63,074 bases of DNA from an uncultured Collinsella sp. (lineage in GTDB: Bacteria; Actinomycetota; Coriobacteriia; Coriobacteriales; Coriobacteriaceae): contig URMZ01000007.1 of assembly GCA_900549025.1 (NCBI GenBank), forward strand, positions 1 to 63,074, read 5' to 3'. This document shows, one piece after another, positions 42,482 to 51,690 of the stretch (positions are counted from its first letter, which is position 1; every line of letters begins with the position of its first letter). A model generated the notes under the pieces. The model ran no database searches. It saw only the letters and a program-made list of their open reading frames with translations, and was not told where the DNA came from. The position numbers were made by a program, and so were the translations under genes.

Positions 42482-43207
42482 TTGGCTTTATCCGACCGAC
42501 TTACGCGCGCCCAGGAAATCCTGGGCCACGAGTTCAACAATAAGGTGCTGCTGCGCGCGGCGCTTACGCATCCCTCGGCAGTCGAGGGCCAGCCGGTTTC
42601 TGCCAGCTATGAGCGCCTTGAGTTCTTGGGCGATTCCATTTTGGGCGCCGTGGTCGCACGCTCCCTGTTTGAGTCCTATCCCGAGTTTGACGAGGGCAAG
42701 CTCACCCGCCTGAAGGTGTCGCTTGTCTCGGGCGCTACGCTGTCCGAGGTTTCTCACGAACTGGGCATCGACGACATCATCATCTTTGGTGCCTCTGAGA
42801 CCGGTACCGGTGCGCGCGGCCTGCATTCGGCGCTCGAGAACGTCTACGAGTCGCTCGTGGGCGCACTGTACCTGGATGCCGGCTGGGATGCCGCAGCGGA
42901 GTTCATTCACCGTACGCTTAAGCCGCATTTGGCTTCCGAGCGTGCCGAGCATCCTGCGAACCCCAAGTCGTTTTTGCAGGAGTGCGTGCAAGCCGACGGT
43001 CACGAACCCCCGGCGTATAAGCTCGTTGGCTCCGAGGGCCCGGCGCATGCGCCCACCTTTACCGCTGTGGTGTTGATCGATGGTATTCGCCAGGGTCGTG
43101 GCTCCGGCTCCTCAAAGAAGGAAGCCGAGGGAGCTGCCGCGCTCGAAGCGCTCGACCGCATGGGTTACACCACCAACGGCGTGATTCTGAACAAGAAGCA
43201 CGTGTAA
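42482..43207 (+). CDS. rnc: Ribonuclease III
   Basis: A 241-residue double-strand-specific endoribonuclease for rRNA processing and mRNA control. The catalytic signature YERLEFLGDSILG and the second acidic cluster ENVYESLVGALYLDAGW are complete; the C-terminal dsRNA-binding domain ends in GSGSSKKEAEGAAALEAL. The start is TTG at 42482 with AAGGAGG (42469-42475). Several long perfect hairpins in this window would be natural substrates for this enzyme. Confidence 0.93.
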   Translation: MALSDRLTRAQEILGHEFNNKVLLRAALTHPSAVEGQPVSASYERLEFLGDSILGAVVARSLFESYPEFDEGKLTRLKVSLVSGATLSEVSHELGIDDIIIFGASETGTGARGLHSALENVYESLVGALYLDAGWDAAAEFIHRTLKPHLASERAEHPANPKSFLQECVQADGHEPPAYKLVGSEGPAHAPTFTAVVLIDGIRQGRGSGSSKKEAEGAAALEALDRMGYTTNGVILNKKHV

Positions 43208-43217
43208 GCGAGGAACC

Positions 43218-46200
43218 GTGTATCTCAAGTCCCTCACGCTCAAAGGGTTCAAGTCGTTTGCCGACCGCGCCCATATGACGTTTGAGCCGGGCCTGACCGT
43301 CATCGTCGGTCCTAACGGCTCGGGAAAATCGAACATCTCTGACTCGATTCTGTGGGTCCTGGGCGAGCAGAGCGCCAAGCAGCTGCGCGGCCAGGCCATG
43401 GAGGATGTCATCTTCTCGGGCTCGTCAGCGCGCAAGCCGGTGGGTGTCGCCGAGGTCACGCTGGTGCTCGATAACTCGGACCATATGCTGCCTGTCGATT
43501 TTGACGAGGTCGCCATTACCCGTCGCATGTATCGCTCGGGCGAAAGCGAGTACCTTATCAACTCGAGTCCGTGCCGCCTGATGGACATTCAGGACATCCT
43601 GCACGATTCGGGCCTGGGCAAGGATACGCATTCCATTATTAGCCAGGGCAAGCTCGACGCCATTTTGCAGAGCCGCCCCGAGGAGCGCCGTGCCCTCATC
43701 GAGGAAGCCGCCGGTATCTCCAAGCACAAGCGGCGCAAGGAGCGTGCGCTCAAAAAGATTAAGTCGATGGACGAGCACCTGACGCGTGCCCGCGACATCA
43801 ATAAGGAAATCGCCCGTCAGCTGCGGCCGTTGGAGCGTCAGGTCGATCGCGCGCGCAAGTACAAAGAGCTGTCCTCGCGCGCGAACGAGCTTACGCAGAT
43901 GCTGGCTGTCGACGAGCTGCGTTCGTTGCAGTCGCAGTGGAACGACCTGGAGAGCCGCTCCAAGGAAGGTGCCGCCGAGCTGGAGCTTGCGCAGTACCGC
44001 ATGGGCGAAAAGGAGCGCGAGCTCGAGAAGCTTCAGGTCATGCTCGAGGAAAAGGGCCTGTTTGTGGGCGACCTAGGCGAGCAGCGCCGTCATATGCAAG
44101 ATGTTGTCGGCCGCATTAACTCCGACATGCGCCTGCTCGAGGAAAAGGGCCACAACATGGTGTCGCGCCTGTCTGACATGCGCGGACAGATTTCGAGCTC
44201 CGAGCATCAGCGTCGTCGCGTGGTCGAGGAGCTCGAGGACGCGCGTGCGCAGCTTGAGGAAGTGACCGGTGCGCATATGCAGGCCCAGGAGGACGTTGAC
44301 GCCGCTGGTCCTGCCGCCGCTGAGCTCCACGAGCGTCGCGTTGCGCTCGACAATCAGATTTCGCAGCTCACGCGTGAGCAGCGCGATGTGCAGCGTGTGG
44401 CCGATAACGCCGCGCTCGAGCTCGCCAAGGTGAAGGATTCCTTGAGCAATGCCGAGGTCGAGGACAACATGTATGCCTCGCGCCTGGAGCAGATTGACGA
44501 GCAGCTCGAGGAGGTCACGGCCTCGCTCGAGAGCCGTCGCGACCGCGCCGAGGAGCTTGAGGGCGCTCTTGAGGAAGCGCGCCAGGCTCAGGTCGATGCG
44601 CGTGAGGCCACCGAGACGGCACGCGCGGCCCTGAAGGACCTGCGTGCCCGCGAGAGCGAGGCGCGCAACAAGTTGTCCGAGGTGCGCTCGGAGCTTTCCA
44701 GCCAAAAGAAACTCGATGCCCGCATGGCCGACAGCTCGCCGCTCGTGAGCCGTCTGGTGGGTGCGCTGGGCGACGATGTCTCGGGTCGTCTGGGCGACGT
44801 GCTCGAGGCCCCGCGCGAGCTTGAGGGCCTGGTGGAGCAACTACTTGCCGGCGATATCGATGCGCTGCTGTTCGACGATACGTCCGCGCTTGAGCGTGCC
44901 GGTCATGCCGCTCTGGACCAGAAGAAGGCCTCGGGCGAGGCACTGCTGGTGGCGCGCGGCTTGAGCGGCTCTGCTGCTGCCGAGGGCGCTGCCGGTACCC
45001 GTCTGGTTGATCGTCTGTCCGTGCGCGCAGGCTACGGACCCGTCGTCGAGGCGCTACTCGGCGGCTATTACGTGGTCGATGACTTGGCCGCCGCGCTGGC
45101 TGCGCCTGTCGTTGACGGTGTGACCTATGTGACCCCCGATGGCGCCCGCGTAAGCTGTGGCGGCCTTGTGCGTGTGGGCCTCGATGCCGGCGAGGCGTCG
45201 GGTGCTCTGGAGCGCAAGCGTCGCATTCGCGAGCTGGAGGGCTTGGAGCCCGATCTGGCTGCCGTGTTTGAGCATGTGTCGGATCAGGTCGTCGAGGCCA
45301 ATGCGGCCGTTGAGGAAGCGCGTGCCGCTGAGGGCGATGCCGCCGGCGAGATCGCCCGTCTTGAGGGCGAGCGCCGCTCGTTGCTCTCCGAGATCGGCCG
45401 CTTGGAGCAAAGCGCCAACAATGCCGAGGTCGAGCGTGTGCGCATCTCCAAGCGCCGCGAGCAGGCCTCCGAAGCCGTTCGCGCTGCGCGCCCGCGGGTT
45501 GACGAGCTCACCCGTTCGCGTGACGAGGCTCGCGCGCAGGCAAGCAATCTGGGGTTGCAGATTGCCGAGGCCAACGACGAACTCGACCGCGTTCGCCGTG
45601 ACGATTCCGAGGCTGCCGGCAAGCTCGCCGACGCCAAGGTTCGCCTAGCCCAGACGAGCGAACGCCTGCGTTCGCTGAAGGGCCGCGTGCCCGACCTGGA
45701 GCATCGTCTTGAGGGCATCGACCGTCGTATCCGCGGAACACGCCAGGCTTCGCGCTCGCTCGAGCTGCTGCGCCTGCGCGTCGACCCCATGCACGAACGC
45801 TATTCGGCCCTGTTGGAACGCGCGTCGGATTGGGCAGCGCGCCTGCGTGACCAGGCCTCTCTGGAGGAGGCGGACTCCGCTTCGCTTAAGAAGACCATCG
45901 AGGATGCCAAGGCGGAGGTTGCCCACGCTAAGGAGCGGGTCGATACCGCCTCCGCCACGCAAAACGAGTTCAAGGTCGCGCGTGGCAAGCTCGAGGTGCA
46001 GGTAGAGGCCGCCATTAAGGCCATTACCGCCGATGGCACCACGGTACTCGAGGAAGCGCTCATGCTTCCGGCGCCCACGGACCGCGATGCCGCCGAGCGC
46101 GAACTCAACCAGCTCGTGCGACAGATCAACAACCTTGGCCCTGTGAACCAGGTTGCCATGGAGGAGTACGAGCAGCTCAAGCGCCGCGCCGATTACATCG

Positions 46201-46754
46201 AGGAGCAGCTGGCCGATTTGGAGAGCGCGCGCAAGGCGCTCACCAAGATCACGGTGGCCATCGACCGCAAGATGCGGAAGGCCTTCCTGGTGACGTTTGA
46301 GAAGGTCGACGCGAACTTCCGCGAGATCTTCGCTATGCTCTTCCCGGGCGGCCAGGCTCATCTGGAGATGACCGATCCCGAGCATCCTGCCGAGACGGGT
46401 ATCGAGGTCGTGGCGCAGCCGCGCGGCAAGCGCATCACCAAGATGATGCTCATGTCGGGCGGCGAGAAGAGTCTGACGGCGCTCGCCCTGCTCTTTGCCG
46501 TGTATCGCACGCGCACGGTGCCGTTCTATGTGCTGGACGAGGTCGAGGCGGCACTCGATGACGCCAACCTGTCCAAGCTTATCGGCGCGCTCGATGTGTT
46601 GCGTTCCGATACGCAGCTCTTGGTTATCTCGCATCAGCGCCGTACTATGGAGGACGCTGACGTCCTCTATGGCGTCTCGATGCAAGCCGACGGCGTCAGT
46701 CGCGTCGTCTCGCAAAAACTCGATCGCGAAACCGGAAAGGTCGTGAATGCATAA
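43218..46754 (+). CDS. smc: Chromosome segregation protein SMC
   Basis: An 1178-residue SMC ATPase that, with ScpA and ScpB, loops and organises the chromosome. It has the Walker A GPNGSGKS (31-38), a long coiled coil (~165-490), a hinge (~500-640, GDVLEAPRELEGLVEQLL), a second coiled coil (~660-1010), the signature LMSGGEKSLTALALLF and the Walker B YVLDEVEAALDD. The start is GTG at 43218 after a short GAGG site. rnc-smc-ftsY is a common order. The last base is shared with the ftsY start. Confidence 0.95.
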   Translation: MYLKSLTLKGFKSFADRAHMTFEPGLTVIVGPNGSGKSNISDSILWVLGEQSAKQLRGQAMEDVIFSGSSARKPVGVAEVTLVLDNSDHMLPVDFDEVAITRRMYRSGESEYLINSSPCRLMDIQDILHDSGLGKDTHSIISQGKLDAILQSRPEERRALIEEAAGISKHKRRKERALKKIKSMDEHLTRARDINKEIARQLRPLERQVDRARKYKELSSRANELTQMLAVDELRSLQSQWNDLESRSKEGAAELELAQYRMGEKERELEKLQVMLEEKGLFVGDLGEQRRHMQDVVGRINSDMRLLEEKGHNMVSRLSDMRGQISSSEHQRRRVVEELEDARAQLEEVTGAHMQAQEDVDAAGPAAAELHERRVALDNQISQLTREQRDVQRVADNAALELAKVKDSLSNAEVEDNMYASRLEQIDEQLEEVTASLESRRDRAEELEGALEEARQAQVDAREATETARAALKDLRARESEARNKLSEVRSELSSQKKLDARMADSSPLVSRLVGALGDDVSGRLGDVLEAPRELEGLVEQLLAGDIDALLFDDTSALERAGHAALDQKKASGEALLVARGLSGSAAAEGAAGTRLVDRLSVRAGYGPVVEALLGGYYVVDDLAAALAAPVVDGVTYVTPDGARVSCGGLVRVGLDAGEASGALERKRRIRELEGLEPDLAAVFEHVSDQVVEANAAVEEARAAEGDAAGEIARLEGERRSLLSEIGRLEQSANNAEVERVRISKRREQASEAVRAARPRVDELTRSRDEARAQASNLGLQIAEANDELDRVRRDDSEAAGKLADAKVRLAQTSERLRSLKGRVPDLEHRLEGIDRRIRGTRQASRSLELLRLRVDPMHERYSALLERASDWAARLRDQASLEEADSASLKKTIEDAKAEVAHAKERVDTASATQNEFKVARGKLEVQVEAAIKAITADGTTVLEEALMLPAPTDRDAAERELNQLVRQINNLGPVNQVAMEEYEQLKRRADYIEEQLADLESARKALTKITVAIDRKMRKAFLVTFEKVDANFREIFAMLFPGGQAHLEMTDPEHPAETGIEVVAQPRGKRITKMMLMSGGEKSLTALALLFAVYRTRTVPFYVLDEVEAALDDANLSKLIGALDVLRSDTQLLVISHQRRTMEDADVLYGVSMQADGVSRVVSQKLDRETGKVVNA

Positions 46755-47671
46755 TGGGATTCTTCGATGCTCTCTCGCGCGGACTTGAGCGAAGCCGCGA
46801 GGCCCTCAACGAGGTCTTCTACTTTGGCGGCGAGGTCGACGAGGATTTTTGGGAGGACCTGGAGGACACCCTCGTCATGGGTGACATGGGTGCCGAGATC
46901 GCCATTCAGGTCTCTGATGACCTGCGCGATGCCGCGGCCAAGAAGAACCTCAAGACCGCTCCACAGCTTCGCCGTGCCCTGGCCGAGCAGCTTGAGCAGC
47001 ACTTTGTGCCCATCGAGCGCGATCCGTTCTCCGATACGCCGAGCTGCGTGCTGTTTGTGGGCATTAACGGTGCCGGCAAGACCACGACGGTCGGTAAGAT
47101 CGCGAGCGCCATGGCCGCCCGCGGCAAGAACGTCGTGATCGGTTCGGCCGATACCTTCCGTGCTGCCGCTATCGAGCAGCTCGATGTGTGGGGCCAGCGC
47201 GCTGGCGTCCCCGTCATCAAGCGCGACCGCGGCTCCGACCCGGCAAGTGTTTGCTACGACGTGCTCGACGAGGCCGACAAGCGCGGCAGCGACCTGGTGC
47301 TTATCGATACCGCCGGCCGTCTACACACGAGCCCCGAGCTCATGCGCGAGCTTGCCAAGGTGGTCAATGTGACCCGTAAGCGCGCCGCCAATATGGCCGC
47401 CGGCCCCATGCCCGTCTATGTCGTGCTCGTGATCGATGCCGCAACGGGCCAAAACGGCCTCAACCAGGCGCTCGAGTTTAACGAGGCGCTTGGCCTGGAC
47501 GGTATTATCATGACAAAGCTCGACGGCACGGCTAAGGGCGGTATCGCCATGGCCGTGGCCGAGAAACTCAAGCTCCCGATCCTGCGCGTGGGCGTGGGCG
47601 AGCAGGTCGATGACCTGCAGGAGTTCAATGCCAAAGATTTCTGCCGCGCCCTGGTGGGCGAGTCCAATTAA
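46754..47671 (+). CDS. ftsY: Signal recognition particle receptor FtsY
   Basis: A 305-residue SRP GTPase that docks ribosome-SRP complexes to the membrane. Only the N and G domains are present, without the long acidic A domain of proteobacterial FtsY. Motifs are GINGAGKTTT (103-112), DTAGRL, TKLDGTAKGG and GVGEQVDDLQ. The ATG overlaps the smc stop by one base. The next gene, ffh, encodes its partner GTPase. Confidence 0.95.
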   Translation: MGFFDALSRGLERSREALNEVFYFGGEVDEDFWEDLEDTLVMGDMGAEIAIQVSDDLRDAAAKKNLKTAPQLRRALAEQLEQHFVPIERDPFSDTPSCVLFVGINGAGKTTTVGKIASAMAARGKNVVIGSADTFRAAAIEQLDVWGQRAGVPVIKRDRGSDPASVCYDVLDEADKRGSDLVLIDTAGRLHTSPELMRELAKVVNVTRKRAANMAAGPMPVYVVLVIDAATGQNGLNQALEFNEALGLDGIIMTKLDGTAKGGIAMAVAEKLKLPILRVGVGEQVDDLQEFNAKDFCRALVGESN

Positions 47672-47681
47672 GGAGTGACTA

Positions 47682-49157
47682 GTGTTTGATTCCCTGAGCG
47701 ATCGCCTCAACGACACATTTGACCGTCTGCGCGGCAAGGGCAAGCTGACCGAGGCCGATATTACTTCGGCCATGCGCGATATTCGCATGGCGCTGCTCGA
47801 GGCCGACGTTAACTTTAAGGTCGTCAAGGAGTTCGTCGCCAAGACCAAGGAGCGCTGCATGACCGCCGAGGTCATGGAGTCGCTGTCGCCGGCGCAAAAC
47901 GTCGTCAAGATCGTGCTCGACGAGCTCACCGAGATGCTTGGCTCAACCGAGAGCAAGCTCGTCTTTAGCAATCGCATTCCCAATGTCATCATGCTCGTGG
48001 GCCTGCAGGGCTCCGGTAAGACCACGGCGGCCGTAAAGCTGGCCTACCTGCTCAAGAAGCAGGGCCGCTCGCCGTTGCTCGCCGCGTGCGACGTCTACCG
48101 TCCCGCTGCTGCCGACCAGCTGGCCACGCTCGGTGGCGAGATTGGCGTTCCGGTCTTCCGCGGTGACGGCGAGCACCCGGTCGACATCGCCAAGGGCGCC
48201 ATTCAGGAGGCCGTCGACCACCTGCGCGATGTGGTCATCGTCGATACCGCCGGCCGCCTGCAGATCGACGAGCAGATGATGCAGGAGGCCGTGGACATCA
48301 AGAAGGCCGTCAAGCCCGATCAGGTGCTGATGGTCGTCGATGCCATGACCGGCCAGGATATCGTCAACGTCGTCTCGACCTTCGCTGAGCGCACCGACTT
48401 TGACGGTGTGATCATCTCCAAGCTCGACGGCGACGCCCGTGGCGGCGGCGCGCTTTCTGTGCGCCAGGTGACCGGTAAGCCCATCAAGTTCGTGAGCATG
48501 GGCGAGAAGCCCGATTCGCTGGAGCCGTTCTATCCCGATCGTATGGCCAAGCGCATCTTGGGCATGGGCGATGTTGTCGGCATCATCGAGAAGGCCCAGG
48601 AGGCAGCCGACGCCGAGCAGCTCGAGGCTGCCGAGCGTATGCTGCGCGAGGGCTTCACCATGAACGACATGCTCGACCAGATGAAGGCCGTCAAGAAGAT
48701 GGGCGGCATGAAGGGCATCCTGGGCATGCTCCCCGGCGGCCAGCGTGCGCTTAACCAGATGGGCGGCAACCTGGACGAGGGCATCTTCGACAAGAACGAG
48801 GCCATTATCATGTCGATGACCAAGGAGGAGCGCCTTCGCCCCTCCATCATCAACGGCCAGCGCCGTGCCCGCATTGCCAAGGGCGCCGGTGTGACCCCCA
48901 CCGAGGTCAATAGCCTTATGAAGCAGTGGGGCGAGATGAATAAGATGATGGGCCGCATGCGCACAATGGCCAATCAGGCGCAGGCCGGCGGCAAGAAGGG
49001 CAAGAAGGGTAAGAAGGGCAAAAAGATGCGCATGCCCAATATCCCCGGCCTGGACGCTATGGGCCTGGGCGGCATGGGCGGCCTGGGTACGGGCGGCCCC
49101 AAGTCCGATATGGACCTGCTGCGCCAGATGGAAGCGCAGATGCGTAATAAGAAGTAA
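47682..49157 (+). CDS. ffh: Signal recognition particle protein Ffh
   Basis: A 491-residue SRP54 protein that binds signal sequences and 4.5S RNA. The NG domain has GLQGSGKT (107-114), DTAGRLQ and SKLDGDARGGGAL. The M domain (~300-435) is Met-rich with the RNA-binding RRARIAKGAG segment. The C-terminus is a Gly/Lys/Met-rich tail (KKGKKGKKGKK). The start is GTG at 47682 with AAGGAG (47670-47675). It closes the rnc-smc-ftsY-ffh unit and is followed by a long hairpin. Confidence 0.95.
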   Translation: MFDSLSDRLNDTFDRLRGKGKLTEADITSAMRDIRMALLEADVNFKVVKEFVAKTKERCMTAEVMESLSPAQNVVKIVLDELTEMLGSTESKLVFSNRIPNVIMLVGLQGSGKTTAAVKLAYLLKKQGRSPLLAACDVYRPAAADQLATLGGEIGVPVFRGDGEHPVDIAKGAIQEAVDHLRDVVIVDTAGRLQIDEQMMQEAVDIKKAVKPDQVLMVVDAMTGQDIVNVVSTFAERTDFDGVIISKLDGDARGGGALSVRQVTGKPIKFVSMGEKPDSLEPFYPDRMAKRILGMGDVVGIIEKAQEAADAEQLEAAERMLREGFTMNDMLDQMKAVKKMGGMKGILGMLPGGQRALNQMGGNLDEGIFDKNEAIIMSMTKEERLRPSIINGQRRARIAKGAGVTPTEVNSLMKQWGEMNKMMGRMRTMANQAQAGGKKGKKGKKGKKMRMPNIPGLDAMGLGGMGGLGTGGPKSDMDLLRQMEAQMRNKK

Positions 49158-49177
49158 CGGCTGGTTGAGTCGAGTAT

Positions 49178-49217
49178 GGCGAAGGCCGCCTGGATGGTAC
49201 TCCAGGCGGCCTTCGCC
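49178..49217. terminator. Bidirectional hairpin between ffh and the DUF134-NifX gene
   Basis: A perfect 17-bp stem (49178-49194 with 49201-49217, core GAAGGCCGCCTGGA) with a 6-nt loop lies between two convergent genes. It lacks a T-run on either side but is very stable. Confidence 0.7.
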
Positions 49218-49273
49218 GTTCGTTCGCAGGTTGTCGCACGCGCGGAAGCGTGCTGGCGCCGGGGTATGTGCCG

Positions 49274-50038
49274 CTAGTGGCAGCCGCAGCCCTCATGTCC
49301 GTCGTGGTCGTGATGGCCGTGACAGCCGCAGGACTCGCCATGCTCATGGGTGTGCTCGTGGTCATGTCCATGGCAGTCGCAGGTGGCCTCGCCGTTCTGT
49401 GCGAGCGTGCCGGCAATGAGGGCCTCGACGCAGGCATCGCAGCTGCCCTGGGCGCCCGCATAGACCGTGATGCCGGCTTGGGCAAGCGCGTTGATAGCGC
49501 CGCCGCCGATACCGCCGCAAATGAGCGTGTCAACGCCACCGTTGGCAAGCAGGCCCGCCAAGGCGCCGTGACCGGTGCCACCGGTGCCTACGACCTGCTC
49601 GTTGAGCACCTTGCCATCCTGGATGTCGTAGATCTTGAACTGCTCGCTGCGGCCAAAGTGCATAAAGATGTTGCCGTTGTCGTACGTTGTTGCCACCCTC
49701 ATGGTGCCGACCTCCTTTGCTGGCCATGCGGCCGTCGTCGTGGTGATGGGGGAGTACGCGATGTTGCCGCCTTCGATGACGATCGCCCGTCCATTGACCA
49801 GCGCGTTTGCCACCTTGCGATGCGCGCGACTGCTGATTGCCGCCACCGTGGCGCGGGCGATACCCATGTGCAGGGCGACGGCCTCCTGATTGAGGCCCTC
49901 CAGATCGCACAGGCGCAGTACTTCGAGCTCATCGACCGTCATATCGATAGCGTCTCCGCTGGCAAGGCCATCGGGGGTAAAGCCGCGATATTCGGGGATG
50001 ATCCCAACGCGGCGCAGTTTTTCGCGTCTTCCAGCCAT
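49274..50038 (-). CDS. DUF134 HTH / NifX-like fusion with His/Cys-rich tail
   Basis: A 254-residue protein with three parts. Residues ~1-95 are a DUF134 helix-turn-helix domain (DELEVLRLCDLEGLNQEAVALHMGIARATV). Residues ~110-215 are a dinitrogenase iron-molybdenum cofactor (NifX/NifB C-terminal) domain with FGRSEQFKIYDI and ICGGIGGGAINAL. The last ~35 residues are a tail of alternating His, Cys, Asp and Gly (CDCHGHDHEHTHEHGE and similar) that should bind metals. I infer a metal- or redox-responsive regulator. ATG 50038 has GGAGAG just upstream on the - strand; an upstream start at 50068 would overlap the operator. No nif genes are in the window. Confidence 0.8.
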   Translation of the reverse strand: MAGRREKLRRVGIIPEYRGFTPDGLASGDAIDMTVDELEVLRLCDLEGLNQEAVALHMGIARATVAAISSRAHRKVANALVNGRAIVIEGGNIAYSPITTTTAAWPAKEVGTMRVATTYDNGNIFMHFGRSEQFKIYDIQDGKVLNEQVVGTGGTGHGALAGLLANGGVDTLICGGIGGGAINALAQAGITVYAGAQGSCDACVEALIAGTLAQNGEATCDCHGHDHEHTHEHGESCGCHGHHDHDGHEGCGCH

Positions 50039-50052
50039 ACACTCTCCAAATC

Positions 50053-50064
50053 TGACATATGTCA
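50053..50064. promoter_or_regulatory. Palindromic operator candidate, proximal
   Basis: TGACATATGTCA is a perfect 12-bp palindrome that overlaps the predicted transcription start of the DUF134-NifX gene. A near-identical site is 53 bp away. Confidence 0.6.
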
Positions 50065-50069
50065 ACAAT

Positions 50070-50097
50070 AGAATAGCGAACGTGCGGATTTGCGCAA
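50070..50097 (-). promoter_or_regulatory. Promoter of the DUF134-NifX gene
   Basis: On the - strand, TTGCGC (50097-50092), a 16-nt spacer and TATTCT (50075-50070) form a plausible promoter framed by the two palindromes. Confidence 0.55.
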
Positions 50098-50105
50098 GGA
50101 ATTTC

Positions 50106-50117
50106 TGGCATATGTCA
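50106..50117. promoter_or_regulatory. Palindromic operator candidate, distal
   Basis: TGGCATATGTCA differs from the proximal site by one base. It lies just upstream of the -35 box of the DUF134-NifX gene and about 90 bp before thyA, so a bound regulator could affect both directions. Confidence 0.55.
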
Positions 50118-50204
50118 GAAAATGAGGGCTTATGTTTGGGCTGTGGGGCCGGGTGCGCATGGGCTACAATAAAAATCGCTTATAGGCGACTGACAGGAGG
50201 GTCA

Positions 50205-51053
50205 ATGAGCAAGGCTGATCAACAGTTTGTAGCCATGTGCCGCGACATTCTGGACCATGGCACCACCACCGAGGGCCAAAAGGTCCGCCCAGTGTGGGAG
50301 GATGGCACCCCTGCCTATACCATTAAAAACTTTGGCGTCACGGCACGCTACGACCTGCGCGAGGAGTTCCCCGCACTTACGCTGCGTCGTACGGCGCTCA
50401 AGTCCGCCATGGACGAGATCCTGTGGATCTATCAAAAGAAGTCCAATAACGTGCATGACCTCAATAGTCACATTTGGGATGAGTGGGCCGATGAGACCGG
50501 TTCCATCGGTAAAGCCTACGGCTATCAGATTGGTCAGAAGAGCCATTACGCCGAGGGCGACTTCGACCAGATGGACCGTGTGCTGTACGACCTTAAGCAC
50601 ACGCCGTATAGTCGCCGCATTATGACCAATACGTACGTGTTTAGCGATCTGTCCGAGATGCACCTTTATCCGTGCGCCTATAGCGTGACCTATAACGTGA
50701 CGCAGCGTCCTCAGGACGACAAGCCGACGCTTAACATGATTCTCAACCAGCGCAGCCAGGACATTTTGGCCGCGAACAACTGGAACGTGTGCCAGTACGC
50801 CATTTTGCTGATGATGGTCGCGCAGTCGGTCGATATGATTCCCGGTGAGCTGCTGCACGTGATCGCCGACGCCCATATCTATGATCGTCATGTCGATATC
50901 GTCCGCGAGCTTATCGAGCGTCCGCAGTTTGCGGCACCCAAGGTAACGCTCAACCCCGATGTGCATGACTTCTATGCGTTTACGACCGATGACCTGATCG
51001 TCGAGGGCTATGAGCACGGCCCGCAGGTCAAGAACATTCCCATTGCGGTGTAG
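50205..51053 (+). CDS. thyA: Thymidylate synthase
   Basis: A 282-residue folate-dependent enzyme that methylates dUMP to dTMP. The catalytic Cys157 sits in LYPCAYSVTYNV, where the common PCHxxxQF pattern is altered. NQRSQDILAANNWNVCQYA and the C-terminal HIYDRHVDIV segment give the phosphate and nucleotide contacts. The ATG at 50205 has CAGGAGGG upstream; the frame is open further upstream through the divergent gene but is not coding there. folA follows closely, giving a thyA-folA operon. Confidence 0.92.
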   Translation: MSKADQQFVAMCRDILDHGTTTEGQKVRPVWEDGTPAYTIKNFGVTARYDLREEFPALTLRRTALKSAMDEILWIYQKKSNNVHDLNSHIWDEWADETGSIGKAYGYQIGQKSHYAEGDFDQMDRVLYDLKHTPYSRRIMTNTYVFSDLSEMHLYPCAYSVTYNVTQRPQDDKPTLNMILNQRSQDILAANNWNVCQYAILLMMVAQSVDMIPGELLHVIADAHIYDRHVDIVRELIERPQFAAPKVTLNPDVHDFYAFTTDDLIVEGYEHGPQVKNIPIAV

Positions 51054-51062
51054 GTGGTGCTC

Positions 51063-51581
51063 ATGACGTGTAAGCTATCTGCTATCGTCGCCGTGTGTGA
51101 CGATTGGGGCATTGGGTGCGAGGGCGACATGGTGGTGTCCAATCGCGCCGATATGCGCCATTTTGTGGCCTGCACCAAGGGCTGCCCGGTTATCATGGGA
51201 CGCAAGACGCTGCTGAGTTTTCCCGGCGGGTGTCCTCTCAAGAACCGCCGCAATATCGTACTCACGCGCGACGAGGATTTTGCGCCCGAGGGCGTCGACG
51301 TGGTGCATAGCATTGACGAAGCGCTCACCGCGGTTGCCGATGAGCCCGTTGCCTGGGTGATCGGTGGCGGCGATGTCTATCGGCAGTTTTTGCCGTACTG
51401 CGTGGAGGCCGAGGTCACTCATAACCACTGCGTCCATCCCGTGGACACGTACTTTCCCGACTTGGACGCCGATCCCGCGTGGGAGATTGCGCAGCGTAGC
51501 GGGGTCGCAACGATTGCCGCCGGTGAGGGTGACGAGGGCGTCGATTATGAGTTCGTGACGTATCATCCCGTTGAGGCGTAA
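51063..51581 (+). CDS. folA: Dihydrofolate reductase
   Basis: A 172-residue reductase that regenerates tetrahydrofolate from the dihydrofolate made by ThyA. Family features are SAIVAVCDDWGIGCEGDMVV, the NADPH-binding MGRKTLLSFP, LKNRRNIVLTRD and WVIGGGDVYRQFLP. The active-site acid is an Asp in RADMRHF. The ATG at 51063 has AGGTGGT (51052-51058) upstream; GTG codons at 51054 and 51057 are alternatives. It lies 9 nt after thyA. Confidence 0.92.
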   Translation: MTCKLSAIVAVCDDWGIGCEGDMVVSNRADMRHFVACTKGCPVIMGRKTLLSFPGGCPLKNRRNIVLTRDEDFAPEGVDVVHSIDEALTAVADEPVAWVIGGGDVYRQFLPYCVEAEVTHNHCVHPVDTYFPDLDADPAWEIAQRSGVATIAAGEGDEGVDYEFVTYHPVEA

Positions 51582-51625
51582 ATCGTCTGGCGTGAACGGT
51601 ATCATCGGGTTGATTGAATGCATGG

Positions 51626-51644
51626 GGCGGCGCTTAGCGTCGCC
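51626..51644. terminator. Weak hairpin after folA
   Basis: GGCGGCGC and GCGTCGCC pair (one G-U) over the loop TTA, followed by TCGTTTGG. It may end the thyA-folA transcript. Confidence 0.35.
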
Positions 51645-51690
51645 TCGTTTGGTATAGATGTGCTGCAAAGAAAGGTGCGGGCTGGCTGCT

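Noticed and set aside
49890..50204. In-frame upstream extension of thyA
   Set aside because: It overlaps the divergent DUF134-NifX gene and its promoter. ThyA begins normally at 50205 behind a good ribosome binding site.
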